A DNA stretch of 64,000 bases from Blastomyces gilchristii SLH14081 (GCF_000003855.2 NW_003101655.1:124001-188000), one strand, 5' to 3'. Positions 47,757 to 59,649 are shown, numbered from the stretch's first letter. Notes: generated by a model not told the origin, from the sequence alone. Translations and numbers: made by a program.

Positions 47757-49260
47757 AGCATCAAATGCTTGCTTACGCTCGCTTTTCTGCTTGCGCAGCC
47801 CTCTCTACCACTTCCACCCTTCTCTCTGACCACTCCCTACTCCTCCTTTACCACCCCTTCCACCCCTTACCCTCTACCCTCTCTACCACCACCACCACCT
47901 CTACCGGCCTCTACCACCCTCTCCCCCTACCACTCTCTTTCACTCTGTATCACCCCGTATCACCCCTACCACTTCTTCTACCTCTTCCACCTCTTACTCT
48001 TCACGCCTCAACGGCACGACAGCCTCTCTATCACTCGGCAGCTCTCTTATCACTTTCACTCTTTCTCTGGACCACTTTCTACCCCTCTCTTACCACTCCT
48101 TTCACCCCTTTCACCCTCTATTCCCTCTATCACCACCACCGCGTCTACCGCCTCATAGCTCCCTCTATCACTTTCACTCTCTATCTCTACTCTCTTACCA
48201 TCTCTTTCACCCCTACTCTCTCTATCATCATCACTGTCTCTACCGCCCCGCAGCTTTCTCTATCACTTTCATCTCTCTATCTCTATCTCTCTCTTATCAC
48301 CTCTACTCTCTCTATCATCACCACCACCTCTACCATCTCACAACCTTCTTTATCACTTTTATTCTCTATCTCTATTCACTGTTATCACTCTTTTCATCTC
48401 TTTCACTCTCTACTCTCTTATCATTATTATTATTATTATTATCTCTATTTCTTCTACTACTCTCTTTCACTCTGTATTATCTCTATTACTATTATCAGAT
48501 TAATTAGAGCTGTACAGACTGCAGAGTCAGCTATTCAATCTCATTTATAAATTCAAAGAGATGTATATAATATTACATGAGATTTTATTACAGAGTATTT
48601 AGAAGTATATACTATAAATACAGAGATTAAAATATGATAGAGATAGTAAGAGAGAAGTAGAGATAGTAAAAGTAATAGAAGAGACTATAGAGTAGTAGAG
48701 ATAATAATAATAATAGAGAGACTAGAGAGTGAAAAAGATAACAGAGAGAGATAATAAAGATGATAAAAGTGAGAAAGATAATAGAGATAATAAGAGAGAG
48801 ATAGAATGATAAGATGAGAATAGAGATAGAGAGTGAAAGTAATAGAGAGTGCTGTGAGATGATAGAGACAGTGATAATAATAAAGATGATAGAGATAATA
48901 GAAGTGATAAGAGTGAGTGATAAGATAAGAGTAGAGATATGAAGTGAAAGTAATAGAGAGAACTGTGAGACAGTAGAGACAGTGATAATAATAGAGATGA
49001 TAGAGGTAATAGAAGTGATAGAGGTAATAGAGATGATAAGAGTGAGTGATAAAATAAGAGTAGAGATATGAAGTGAAAGTGATAGAGAATACTACAAGAT
49101 GTTAGAGACGGTGATGATAATAGAGAGTAGATAGAGTGATACAATTAACAGGTATTACTACATATTCATGAATTTTTGATGAGATGTATGTAATATTATA
49201 TAAGGTCACATTACAGCATTTTTTGCATGGAAAAGTTGGTTTTTCTTTAATATATAGAGA
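47757..49260. repeat. Inverted CT/GA-rich minisatellite array
   Basis: 47770-48500 is pyrimidine-rich with degenerate units of roughly 90 bp recurring near 48151, 48245 and 48338 (cagctttctctatcac type). 48600-49145 is purine-rich, and its complement carries the same unit (spacing about 110-125 bp near 48847, 48958 and 49087). A short sequence near 48540-48600 (gagatgtatataatattaca) recurs at 49178-49228 (gagatgtatgtaatattata). The left arm keeps CC and CG; the right arm has lost them. The long open frame across the left arm is a by-product of CT richness. Confidence 0.75.
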
Positions 49261-49453
49261 GATAATTACTCATTGAGATATCTGAATGTGTAATAATGTG
49301 TAAGAAATAGAGAAACAATCAGTTAAGTAAATACTGAGTCTCAATCAGTTAAGCAGACACTGAGTCTCTAAATAGAAGCTTGCTCATCAGTTACTCTGAC
49401 TCTGTAACAAGATCTCATAAAAGAATATTAGTAAAAGATCTGAGAGTTCTTAC

Positions 49454-49740
49454 TAGACTGACCGTGTAACTGTGATTTGGAAGAATGTACAACTGCTGGA
49501 TAATAACGCGGCCGCTTCTGAACATGCTTATGAATGTAAAGAGGCCATAGCAGCCACTAATTAATTTAGTATAATGTATATAAGAAGCCAGTGTATGCCT
49601 GTAATTGTATGCTGGCTCAAGCAATCTTTGAATCACATCTGATAGCATGTCTAAAAACTGGTGAGAAGTGCAGACTTCTTCAGAGCATAATAATTTCATC
49701 TATAAAGTAATTCATAGTTATCATATCAGTGTGATTCTAA
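49454..49740 (+). mobile_element. Terminal piece of a hAT-like element related to the MITE
   Basis: Begins tagactgaccgtgtaactgt, matching the right-hand terminus of the 506-bp MITE for about 21 bases, then is unrelated to it. Contains gcggccgc and several GG/CC, so less mutated than its surroundings. It may be one end of a longer, possibly autonomous, relative. No transposase is recognisable; the second end is not seen, and the right edge is approximate. Confidence 0.45.
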
Positions 49741-51199
49741 ACATCTTAAAAAGATAGTGTATGAAGAAGTGATAAATGAAAGAGTATTCAATTAATACTG
49801 CTCTACTTATTCAGAAAAAACTTCATACTCAGATGAATATCACATATATAAATGAATGAGATGTGAGAAAGAGGATAAGAGTAGTGAATCAGATTCAAAG
49901 AATTTCACTCTCTACTCAGAAGAATAAAAGAGAGATAGTTACTATCAGAATTGTATAATGATAATAGAAATCAGAAATCAGAAATCATATAATGATATAA
50001 CAATAGATACTGTATGTATAATTAATAAGAAATCACTGAAATAAACATCTTCTTTAATTAATATAAACACTCTTCTCTGCTATCTGAACTGAAAGATATG
50101 CAGAATCTCTCAGAGAGTTTACTCAAAGTAGTAAGAAAAGCAGCTGAGATCACTGAACTGAAATTAAAGCTCTGTACACATATGAGAATTCTAAACAAAA
50201 TCAAGACCTTGTATACATAGTGACAGACTGAGACAGAAGTCAAGTAACAATTGATATTCACTGCAGATCAAGTATTTACTATGAAGAGCTTTATCAACAC
50301 AGTTATTATCATTAATAAGAATAGAGAAAACCAAGTTGTAGATTTACAGCAGAAAATTAAATATTTACATAGATAGATAATCACACTGAATCTGAAGATC
50401 TTATCATGATTATTTATAATCTCTTTAAAAGTATACACATTATCTGAGACTGCTGCATATGATGAGAATTCAAGTATGAGATATATTAAGTCAGAAGATC
50501 TGCTGAAGTTATTAAGCTTTAATAGTAATTGAAAAAATAATGCTGTAATCAGCTGACTAAGTCAGATACAATTATATTATCAGATTAAATATAAACTCAC
50601 AGACAGATAGTCAATGAAATTTTAACAAGTCTTAAAATCTGTCACATTTCTATATAAAAAAGTGAAGTTATTATAAATCACTGATAAAAAGATGAATCTT
50701 ACAGACTTAGAGTGATATTCATTCTCATAAATATGAAATAAGTTTTTCAAATAAATCTTACATAACTTTGAGAAAGTGAATATATAAGATAAGTATTATA
50801 AACACTTTACTGAGTATAGATAAGTGAGTAATCTTATATTATACTTCATATACTTCAGCTTACACTATTTTATATTAAATGAAGAGCTTTCAACATCTTT
50901 CTGTTTACAGATCTTTATTCATAATCTTACATCTGAGTTAAGAGTAGAATGAAAATACTTAATCTTATAATCAGATACAGTGAAAGAAGAATATAATATT
51001 TTCATTATATTGAAATAAGTAAGTCAACTGTGATAGAAAATACTGTAATTGAGTATATCTCAGTGAAGAATGAGTAATCAGACTTTGATAACATAAGTTA
51101 TATATCTGAATATAATGAATCTAGATTTGAATGTTATTACTAAAGCACTGAATTCTCTGAAAAAGAGATTCTCTGAGTGAAAATCTTGATATTATAAGT

Positions 51200-51245
51200 A
51201 TCAAGCTTGCTTCAACTGCAGATGTCGAAATTATAATATAAAAGA
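51200..51245 (+). pseudogene. Gypsy-2 gag zinc knuckle, disrupted
   Basis: Reads CFNCRCRNYNIKDY: first two Cys intact, His and last Cys both Tyr. Same damage pattern as in Gypsy-4. Confidence 0.6.
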
Positions 51246-51305
51246 TTACACACAGCATGTACAGTCAAGAAAGTCAAAAAACTAGCAGAATTAGTGAGCT
51301 CAGAG

Positions 51306-51811
51306 TAGACTGGCCGCTGAGATTATAAATTTCACATTTGATTTCATTTGGTCTGATCTCATACATTTCTTGGCATGAATCCCGCTGGGACTAATCATTA
51401 AAAAAACATGCAAAGTGACTATATATCAGATCTCAAAATGGAATCATGACTTAGAAAAAATAAGAAAGTGGTCTCATTTGGTCTCATTTAGTCTCATTCT
51501 TGGCATAAAGTTACTATTTTTAGACATTTTAAGGTTTTTTTTAAACTATTTTTAATTTTTTAAAAAGTAACACTTTTTGATAATGCTTAAATGAGATTTA
51601 AAGTCATTTAAAGCAATAAAAATAATTTAAATTGAGAAGTAGAAATCATGATCTTATTTGAAAAATGTGATCAGAGTAGACAGTAAGTCTTACTGAGACA
51701 GTATGAGACTACTATCTAATGTTAAAACAGTGTAATGAGATCAGTTGAATTGATAATGAGATCATCAAATATTCTGGTCCTGGTCTCAGACACGGTCACA
51801 TGATCAGTCTA
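51306..51811 (+). mobile_element. MITE-like element M11
   Basis: 506 bp, TAGACTGGCCGCTGAG to gatcagtcta, perfect duplication GCTCAGAG (51298-51305 and 51812-51819). Inserted in Gypsy-2 just downstream of the zinc knuckle. Confidence 0.92.
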
Positions 51812-52019
51812 GCTCAGAGACACTCACTGATATTGTATAAAAAGTCTTCAAAGTGAAAGAGATATCTGTGTTAGATGACTCACTGAATTCTGTGAATATA
51901 AAGAGAAAACAGACTTCTGACTGAGATGCAGATGAGAATGAAGTAAACACTTATCTCAATATCTTAAGACCTGAAATGTTAATATATAGAGGTCACTTAA
52001 ATAAGAATTGAGAGATGAC

Positions 52020-52080
52020 TGCAAAAGTGTTAGTGAATACAGAAGCTTCTATATAATATATTAATGATTATATAATTTGA
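52020..52080 (+). pseudogene. Gypsy-2 protease active-site remnant
   Basis: Reads AKVLVNTEAS, matching AKVLVDTGAS of Gypsy proteases, with the catalytic Asp changed to Asn and Gly to Glu (both G-to-A). Confidence 0.6.
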
Positions 52081-53028
52081 AGACTAAGAGAGATTCATTG
52101 AGTGAAGAATCTCTGATATATAAGATTGTCTGATAACTGATATTTAGTATTATCTGCAAGAGTAAGAGTTCTCTTACACTTCAGAGAATAATCTTGCTAT
52201 ATCTGAATATAAGAGCTGTAGAACATGAAATACAATCTTATTCTCAGACTTAATTAATTTCAAAGATTCAATTCACAGCTTCAATGATGTACATATTATA
52301 TGCAGTTAACTGATAGAAAGAAAACAGTTCCTATAATTCTATCAACTGATATGAGAAGAACATTTCATGTCTCTGATATAGAAGGATTAAATCTGCTTAT
52401 ATATTAATAAGCAAAGAGAACAATTCACAAGACCTCATCTAATAGCATTCTGTATGTCATATAAGACTCAGAACTGAAGAAAATCAAGATAAAGAATATA
52501 CAGAAGAATAAGTGTATGAAGAAACTTCTGAAGAAGTATAAGAAAATCTTCTGAACAGATCTTTTATCAGAATTGCTGCCAGAATGAGGATTTGTACATG
52601 AGATTAATACAGAGAATGTGAAACCAGTCAATCAGAATGCATACTCTCTGTCATAAACACATCTTAAAGAACAGAAGTATTAGATCACAGATCTTCTAGA
52701 ATATATTCTTATATAATTCTTATCAAGTGCATGAGACTTCTCAGGTCTATTCATAAAAAAGATAAGTAAGAAGTGATAGATATGTATCAATTATCAAGCA
52801 CTTTATAAGCTTATAATCAAGAATGAATATTCACTGTCACAGATTCAATAACAGTTGAATACAGTTGAAAATACTTAATATCTATCAAAGATTAATCTTT
52901 TCTCAGAATACTGACAGATCTGTGTAAATGAACTGTCAGTACTGCAAACAGCATTTAATATATAATGAAGAAAGTTTGAATTTCTGGCAATGTTATTCAG
53001 TCTGATAAATATACTTATCATCTTTTAA

Positions 53029-53289
53029 ATGATGATGAATACAATTCTTTATAAACAGAATGAAATCTCATGTCTCATATATCTAGATAATATCTTAGTT
53101 TTCTTAAACTTATACAATAAACATCTGAAGTATCTCAATAAAGTACATATAACTCTGACAGAGTATAAGCTCTATATCAAATCAATTAAGTGTGTGTTTG
53201 AAATGAAAGAGTTGAAGTTTGTGAGATATGTAATGAGTGATAACTGTATACACCTCATCTCAGAGAAATTAAATGTCATAGTGAATTGA
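53029..53289 (+). pseudogene. Gypsy-2 reverse transcriptase C-terminal part
   Basis: 86 open codons carrying CLIYLDNILVF (YLDD with the last Asp changed to Asn), a KCVFEMKELKFVRYVMS block and the ISEKLNVI start of the connection. The upstream part (52570-53028) shows the family blocks in order but with many stops. Confidence 0.78.
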
Positions 53290-53457
53290 CTGCAGCTGAG
53301 AAACATATATCACATACAATAATTTCTCAGACTGATTTTATACTGCTGCAGATTCATCAAAGATTTCACATGAATCGCTGTATCACTCTCAGATCTCTTA
53401 AAAGAAATAGATACAAATCTGTGAAAGAAGAAGTTTCATTCAATTATATGAAATACT

Positions 53458-53715
53458 GTGTGTGAAGAGGTCTTTCTCACACTGAGAGAATATATAACAA
53501 CATTCTCAGTGCTTATTCAATCAGATTGTGATAAATCTTTCTACATTGAAATGAATATATCTGAATTAGCTATCAGAAACACTCTTCTGCAGATAAGTAA
53601 GAATGACAAGCTGCATCTGATAATATATAATGATAGAAAACTATCAGGCACTGAGCTCAATTACTCAGTGTATGAAAAGAAATTATTAGTAATCAAGCAC
53701 ACACTGATATTATGA
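53458..53715 (+). pseudogene. Gypsy-2 RNase H N-terminal part
   Basis: 85 open codons: VLIQSDCDKSFYIEMNISE, LLQISKNDKLHLIIYNDRKL, ELNYSVYEKKLLVIK. These are the standard blocks of the Gypsy RNase H that removes RNA from the hybrid; the DAS block reads NIS. Confidence 0.78.
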
Positions 53716-53762
53716 GATAGATATATTAACAACAGATATATAATAACAGTGATCACAGATTA

Positions 53763-54020
53763 TGTAAGAATAAGTACTCGCAGGCAATTATTCAGGTGTT
53801 TGCAGCTTGGTGTGATATGTACTGTTAACTACTAGAAGTATTCATGATAGAAAGATAAAATATAGAGATCAAATGTATAATAGCATTCAAGCTGTGTTAT
53901 GAATAGTATTCATGAACTTCAGTCTATGTAGTTGTGTGTAGCCAAGAGCCACTAACTCTATTAATTATGTGAGAGATAGAAATAGAAATAAAGAATTCAT
54001 AAGAAGTGAGATTTCTTACA
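53763..54020 (-). repeat. Gypsy-3E 3' LTR
   Basis: Starts tgtaagaataagtactcg and ends gagatttcttaca; the inverse of the Gypsy-3D LTRs. The adjoining tatctcttcctctctaag is the complement of the polypurine tract seen in D. Confidence 0.9.
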
Positions 54021-54779
54021 TATCTCTTCCTCTCTAAGACTTTGTCTGTGAAGTCTTTCACTGAGTAACTTTATAGAATCAGCTCAGCACTGCAGTGATA
54101 CTCACTAAAAATTCTTCACATCTATAAAAAAAAACCTCAGTGAGAAAAAATTTCTTATTATTATAAAGAGAAAAGAGTCTGTCACTTAGTTTCTTATTCT
54201 GTGAGATTCTTTGTGATTTACAGATTCTTCTCTAACTATCATACAGATTCATCTTACATCTTTCATATAGAAGAGTTTCAGTTGACTCTTAATCATTTTT
54301 ATAAGATTCTTATGTAATTATCACACAGATTCATCTCATAGATGAATTACTCTCTATGAGATTATCTTTATTAAAGAGAAGTACTCATGAGTTGATCTTT
54401 CACTTATTCTTATAAATCATTGTTCTTTGATACTGTAGAATTGTGAGGAATTTTTCATTCTTTCATCAACTCTGTAGAATTATAGAATCAAGATATTTAC
54501 AGTCTGTAATCACTCTTTATAGTTATATAGAAAGATTCAGGCCTGTAATTCACAATTACTCTTTATTTATTAGAGTGATCTGATAATTCTGTAGAATCAT
54601 TCACAGTGTAAATAAACTTCTCTAGAGTAGTATAAATATCTCAGATCTGTCTGTAGAATCTCATCTTCTTTTCTCTTTTTCTATAATAGCTCTTATTCTT
54701 ATAAACTGTGAGTATTCTTATTCATCTGTGAAGTGTTTTCACTCAGATAATAGAGAGAGAGTATTTCTGACAATGTCTG

Positions 54780-55590
54780 TATATTAATTCAAGAACTTCT
54801 CAAGAATAAAAATTTTTTCAATTTCAATATTCTTATAAATAATGTCTGATCACTGCTGAGCTTCTTGTAAGTGTCTCTATAACTCTTCTAATCACTTTTT
54901 ACTAGCTGATGAAGCAGAGATATTATCACTCATAATAGTATCTTCATCTCTTTCAGCTCTGTTATTACACCTGATCTTCAGGTCAGCAGTCAACTCTGTA
55001 TCTCTCTCAGATCAGTCTCTGACTTCAAGCAGTGTAGTTCTGCTCTTTGCTATAAGTCTTCTTATAAGTAATTTCTTACAGATTCTAGCTGATAGTTCTT
55101 ATAAAGCTTCTGATGTTATCAGTGTCTTCTGCAGTTCTGTGAGTCTACAATCATTCTCTTTCTACTCACACAATCTCTGATCAGGTATATGCAAATATGT
55201 CTAGATTCTCTATCAATGATTCTCACATTACAGTGCATTTCTGCAATTCTATTATCAATGAAAGATGAGTTCTCAGATACCTGTAAAATCTGAATAATCA
55301 AGGCAATGTGAATATTATGAATTTGTGACAGAAGTTAACCTGAGTAGATGAGCTCTCTCTCTATATCTCAATTATTTTCAGGCTGAATACTTCAGTATAA
55401 CTGAGAGAGCAGACACAGCTTTGTAAGAAGTATCTGATCATATATATAGATAATTAGTTCTTAAGACTCTGCTATAACTGTGTACACTCTGATATCTAAC
55501 TTCTCTGAAGTCTGTGTATTTCTGGCAGTCTTTGCATCAAATGCAACAATTGTCTGTATCACAGATATAATACTCTCTACTTCTTTAAAG
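54780..55590 (-). pseudogene. Gypsy-3E extra 3' coding-like region
   Basis: Counterpart of the unknown 3' region of copy D without MITE interruptions. 55119-55301 is one open stretch with ENSSFIDN, VRIIDRESRHI and IYLIRD; a second frame continues with ELSARICKKLL, LTADLKIRCNNRAERDED and ISASSASKK. The frame offset between the two parts means at least one frameshift or a false join. Function unknown. Confidence 0.45.
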
Positions 55591-57399
55591 AGAGAAATTA
55601 GTAATTATAAGAAGATTAAATATCATGAATATTGAGAATATAAGAATGAGTTTTCTTTATTTTTCTTTTATTAATCTCTAAATTGTGTTTACAGATCTGT
55701 TTCTGTTTTCTTATTTTTTAATTTTAAAGAGAATATAATTTCTTCTTTCTTTTATATACACTGTGAACTGTTCATCTCAGTAGAAACTCATTATCTTATA
55801 AACTAGAATTTATAAATGACAGTGTTAATATCTTTATTATAATCAAGTTCTTAGTGAAGACTGTATTATTCTAGCTTATCAGAATTTACAGTATGAAAGT
55901 CATGTCTCAGCTTTCACAGATATCTTATCTGTTCAGATAATTCTCAAGTGAACTTATTTCTCTTATCAGAATATTCTTATCACTGAACTTTGAATCAGAG
56001 CTTATAATCTCATTTCTCTGAGTTAATAATTTCTTTAATCTGATATTCTCTTTCACTCTCTAGTATTTCATAAACAGAGTGATGAGTTACAAGATTCTCT
56101 TCTGAGAATTTCTTATATTTGTGAAGTAAAGAGACATGAAAAACATTGTATATCTACAACTCAGATAACAGTTTTAATTTATAGAACTGTAAACTAACTT
56201 TCTTCATAATCTTACAAGACTCTGTTCATAAGAGATTCAGCTTCTTACTAGATCTCTGTATAATGATATTTTCTAGACTCAGTCAGACTCTATCATCTTT
56301 CTTGAAACTCTTTATAATATGTTTGAAGTCATAGTATCTCTTCTGATACTCTTAAGCCTTGCTCAAGAATTTACAGACTTTCTTCTGAATAGTCTGAATT
56401 CTCTCAGTTTATTCATAAGCATTACTACACTCTATAGTATACTCTCACAGATTTATCAAGATCATCTACAGATGAGTCTCAGTGAGTATCTTAAAGAAGG
56501 TTTTTATTTGTACTGACATGCTTTGAGTTATTATATATAAACTCTGTAAGTGATAATTAATACACTCAGTTATTCTAATTATAATTGACAAAGCACTGCA
56601 GATACTGTTTTAATATACTTATCAGATATTCTGTCTGATCATCTATCTGTTAATGAAAAGCTGTGCTTAGATCTCATGAAATCTTCAGTATAATTACCAG
56701 ATCAGATCAGAACTCTTCTGTGAAGATTAATTCTCTATCTGAAATAATATTCACAGATAATTCATGCAATTGAATCATATAACAGATGAAGATATGAGTC
56801 AAATTCTTTGACTTTAAGTTCTTATAGATGAGTATATTATTATTATTATTATTATTCTTCAATTATAGATGTATGCAGTCAGAGACTATGACATCTACCT
56901 GAGAACTAAAAGTTCTCAGGGTTTTTCCTATATCTATAAAGTTAACTATTATACATTCACCAATTTCAGATATGTAAAATCAGAAAATTCCAGCTCAGAA
57001 TATAAAAACTGTTTACAAATTGCAGTATTTTAACATCTTCTGATACTTTGAAACCATTTGACATGACAAAAGAAAAGAGAACACAGTCTTAAAGATAGAC
57101 ACATTAAATAGATAGATAGAAAAGAATAGAAAGAAAAAAGTAAAGTAAAATAATGAGAGACTGTAATAAAACAAATTATTGAAAGATAGTATATAGCTGT
57201 TTTAACAGACTATATCTGATCAATTTCCTCCTCTTCATATTCAGATATTTCTGAATTCAGTCATTTTCTTGTAGCTGCTTGAGTTTCTGATAGAAAGTCT
57301 ATTAAGTATTTAATTCCTGTCTCAGTTGAAAATAAGAATCTCATATTTAATTGATTCAGATTATACTTCTCTTTCAATCTGACTCTGAGACTATTGTAT

Positions 57400-57470
57400 A
57401 ATGCACAGTGTATTACAATATGCTCAGAATTCTCATTTGCATTGCAGAATGAGCATTCTGTTGAATCAAA
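57400..57470 (-). pseudogene. LINE copy B C-terminal Cys/His knuckle
   Basis: Minus-strand reading CSFCNANENSEHIVIHC: complete CX2CX7HX4C spacing. Found at the C-terminus of many fungal LINE proteins. Confidence 0.7.
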
Positions 57471-57679
57471 TCTATCATCAAATCTTTATATATAAGATTT
57501 GAAATAGCCATGTCCTAATTTCAGCTGTATTATAGATAAGAATATTTTCTTTTTATATTTAATTGAACAAGATTTCCACTTGAGTTTTGTTTCAAATCTT
57601 GAATAATGTATACTCTTCTTTTATTTCTGCCAGCTTTCATTTCACTTATCTAAACAAGATTCTTTTATTTTTCTCTTTA

Positions 57680-58230
57680 TAAAAGACCAGGACACAATTT
57701 TTTGAATAGATCTGCTTAATTCTGAACCTTTTTTTGCAGCTGAATCAGTCAATTCATTATCATGAATATTCATATGAGCAGGAACTCAGTGCAGATGAAT
57801 TATCAGCTTTGATATTCTTCTCTTTTGAATTTTTAAAATGGAGTTTAAGATCAGTTCAAGATTTATTTAATTATTATAAATCTGACTATTTCTAAGTCTT
57901 TTTAAAGCAGCTTGACTATCAGAGAATATTCATGCCTCTTTCAAACTATTTTCTCTTTTATGAGATTTTATTTTAATAAGTTTGAAAGCTTTCACTATTG
58001 TAAATAGTTCAGCATCAAAGACTTCAGATTCACAGTCTAAATTTCAGAAATCTGAGATAAAATTAATACTATCTTCAGTATAAGCAATGTCTGCATCTAA
58101 TCTATTCAAATTCTCATTTTTTAAGTCATCTGAATAAATCAGAATAGAGTCTTTTATATTGATTGTAGAAATTCTCTTCAAATGCTGTTTATATTCTTTC
58201 TCTTTAAATAGTTCACTTATTTGCAAGTCT
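57680..58230 (-). pseudogene. LINE copy B RNase H domain
   Basis: Minus-strand blocks ILIYSDDL, EVFDAELFTIVKAFKL, IFSDSQAALKRLRNS and IHDNELTDSAAKKG hold the D-E-D-D residues of RNase H1-type domains. Stops are TGA or TAA where Trp or Gln is expected. An RNase H domain after reverse transcriptase is characteristic of the Tad1 and I groups of LINEs. Confidence 0.82.
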
Positions 58231-58826
58231 ATGAGAGATTCAAGCTTTTCTCTTCAGAGAAATAACTTCTCATGATCAACTTTTTCAATATTTAAAGAAG
58301 AAAATTGATTTTTAATCAGTGAGCATAGTCTGTACAGTTGAGAAGACATTTTCTTTGAAGAATTATTTTCATTTCAGTCAAGAAATCTATTTCAATTCAC
58401 TTCATTTCCAGAGTTAACTGATGAAAATGAGAAAGAGACTCTTTCTCTGATTATATGATTTGAGCTCATCTTTATAACTCTTAGAGCATAGTTCATACAG
58501 GCCTTTTCAAATCTAATAGCAGGAGAGAGAATTGAAGCTTCAATTTCCATTGCTTTAATAGAAGATGATTTGAATGCTCTCAGAATTCTTCTCAAAGCTC
58601 TGTTTTGCAGACTTTGAGAGAGTTCAGTGAAATTTCCTTGATTATTTCATCAAACTTGCACTTTATAATCAGCTACTGAGGTAATACAGGCTATATATAA
58701 CTGTCTCATAGTCTGGAAGGATAGATCTCTCTCTGTATTTGATAGTCTGATAATGTTGTTCAATAGTCTTTCTGTCTTGACAGTTCTTTGTTGAATATGA
58801 TATTTAAAATTCAACTTGGAGTTTAA

Positions 58827-59507
58827 TCATACTTCTAATTCTTTGATATTTAAACTGGGTTTAATCTCTTTATTTAAAAGAGTTAGAGATAGTTCTTTCT
58901 CATTGAATCTAGAAAAGAAATGAATTAACTCAGTTTTATTCATATTAAATTGAATTTGATTGATATCTGCTCTGACAAGGATTTTCTTTGCAGCTTTTTC
59001 AATCACTTCCAAATTCTCTTTGATAGTTTTTGAGCTGTAGACTAGATCAATATCATCTATATTACTTGGAGATTGCACTATTTTCATATTTCTATCTTTG
59101 AATAGATATGCAGTGTATATTGCAAATAAAATGAGTGAGATTGAAGATTCTTACAGCACTTCTATTTTTATCTCAGTCTTGTCTTGTTTCATTCCATCAA
59201 AGAAAAGTTGTATAATTCTTTTAGATATAAAACAGTTAACTCATTTTATTAGAGAAAGTGGCAGTTTTAACATCTTCAAAGTCTGAATTAACTTTGACTT
59301 TGAAACATGATCAAATGCTTCTTTTATATCAATAAAAACTGCAGTTGAGACCAGACCTTCATGCTTTGCTATTTGAATATCATGAACAACTGAGAGAACA
59401 GTGTCAATTGCAGAACATTGTTTTCTACCTCTCATTTGTTCACTGAATAAAAGAGAGTTATTAATAGAGCTTATAAAAGATAGTTGAGTAGCTATTATCT
59501 TTTCCAA
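58827..59507 (-). pseudogene. LINE copy B reverse transcriptase
   Basis: Two open stretches in series. 59507-59241 reads EKIIATQLSFI, LLFSEQMRGRKQCSAIDTVL, VFIDIKEAFDHVSKSKLIQT (first catalytic Asp). 59087-58827 reads SPSNIDDIDLVYSSK (second catalytic pair) and MNKTELIHFFSRF. These are the signature blocks of jockey/Tad1-type LINE reverse transcriptases. A frameshifted or stop-bearing stretch separates the two. Confidence 0.85.
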
Positions 59508-59547
59508 AACCTTTCCTAGACAGTTTAATAGAGATATAGATGAGTAT

Positions 59548-59649
59548 AAAGTGTGTTATCTTAGTAAAGTAATCTACTATCATCAGCACACTGTCAAAGC
59601 AGGTATTATATATGTTCTTGCTTTCAGAAAGATCTATAAGAGTGTTCAT
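59548..59649 (-). pseudogene. Gypsy-3E integrase core fragment at the LINE junction
   Basis: Reads NTLIDLSESKNIYNTCF then DSVLMIVDYFTKITHFI, matching copy D near 24540-24630 (catalytic Asp kept). Downstream of this point the frame runs into LINE copy B; the rest of the integrase resumes at 56835 and below. Confidence 0.75.

Larger units (their letters stand above)
47370..49453 (+). mobile_element. Gypsy-1 copy F, 5' end only, plus strand
   Basis: LTR 47370-47721, then leader sequence cttgaaaaacattcattg matching the start of the Gypsy-1C interior read on its minus strand. The leader resumes at about 49265-49453 (tactcattgagatatctg onward) and stops at a hAT-like terminus. Between the two leader parts lies a 1.5-kb CT/GA array absent from copies A-C. 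No coding region of the element is present. Confidence 0.75.
49741..53762 (+). mobile_element. Gypsy-2, partial Ty3/Gypsy retrotransposon, plus strand
   Basis: A third Gypsy family: gag zinc knuckle near 51210, protease near 52040, reverse transcriptase 52570-53290 and RNase H 53290-53715. No LTR is visible at the left, and the right side is cut by the Gypsy-3E LTR at 53763, so the remainder should lie beyond the window. MITE M11 is inserted in it. Reading frames are broken mostly at Trp and Gln codons. Confidence 0.75.
56836..59534 (-). mobile_element. LINE copy B, 5'-truncated, inserted in Gypsy-3E
   Basis: 2699 bp flanked by the perfect 13-bp duplication TATAGATGAGTAT (56823-56835 and 59535-59547). 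It starts within the reverse transcriptase and ends with (AAT)n at its 3' end next to 56836. Contains reverse transcriptase 59507-58827, RNase H 58230-57680, a Cys/His knuckle 57470-57400 and a 300-bp 3' untranslated end. The best preserved LINE in the window and source of the tail found in F1, F2 and the SINE-like element. Confidence 0.92.

Noticed and set aside
47666..48550. A 294-codon open frame on the plus strand
   Set aside because: It runs from an LTR through a CT-rich array. Pyrimidine-rich DNA lacks stop codons, and the translation is low-complexity Ser/Leu/Thr/Tyr/Pro without family motifs.
48722..49144. A 140-codon open frame on the minus strand
   Set aside because: Same array in the other arm; low-complexity Ser/Leu/Tyr product.
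49415..49699. A 94-codon minus-strand open frame as a host gene
   Set aside because: It crosses the junction between the Gypsy-1 leader and the hAT-like terminus and shows no recognisable domain.
3810..51811. CRISPR-like or tandem array from the recurring 506-bp repeat
   Set aside because: Copies are dispersed, in both orientations, and each has its own target duplication; this is a transposon family.
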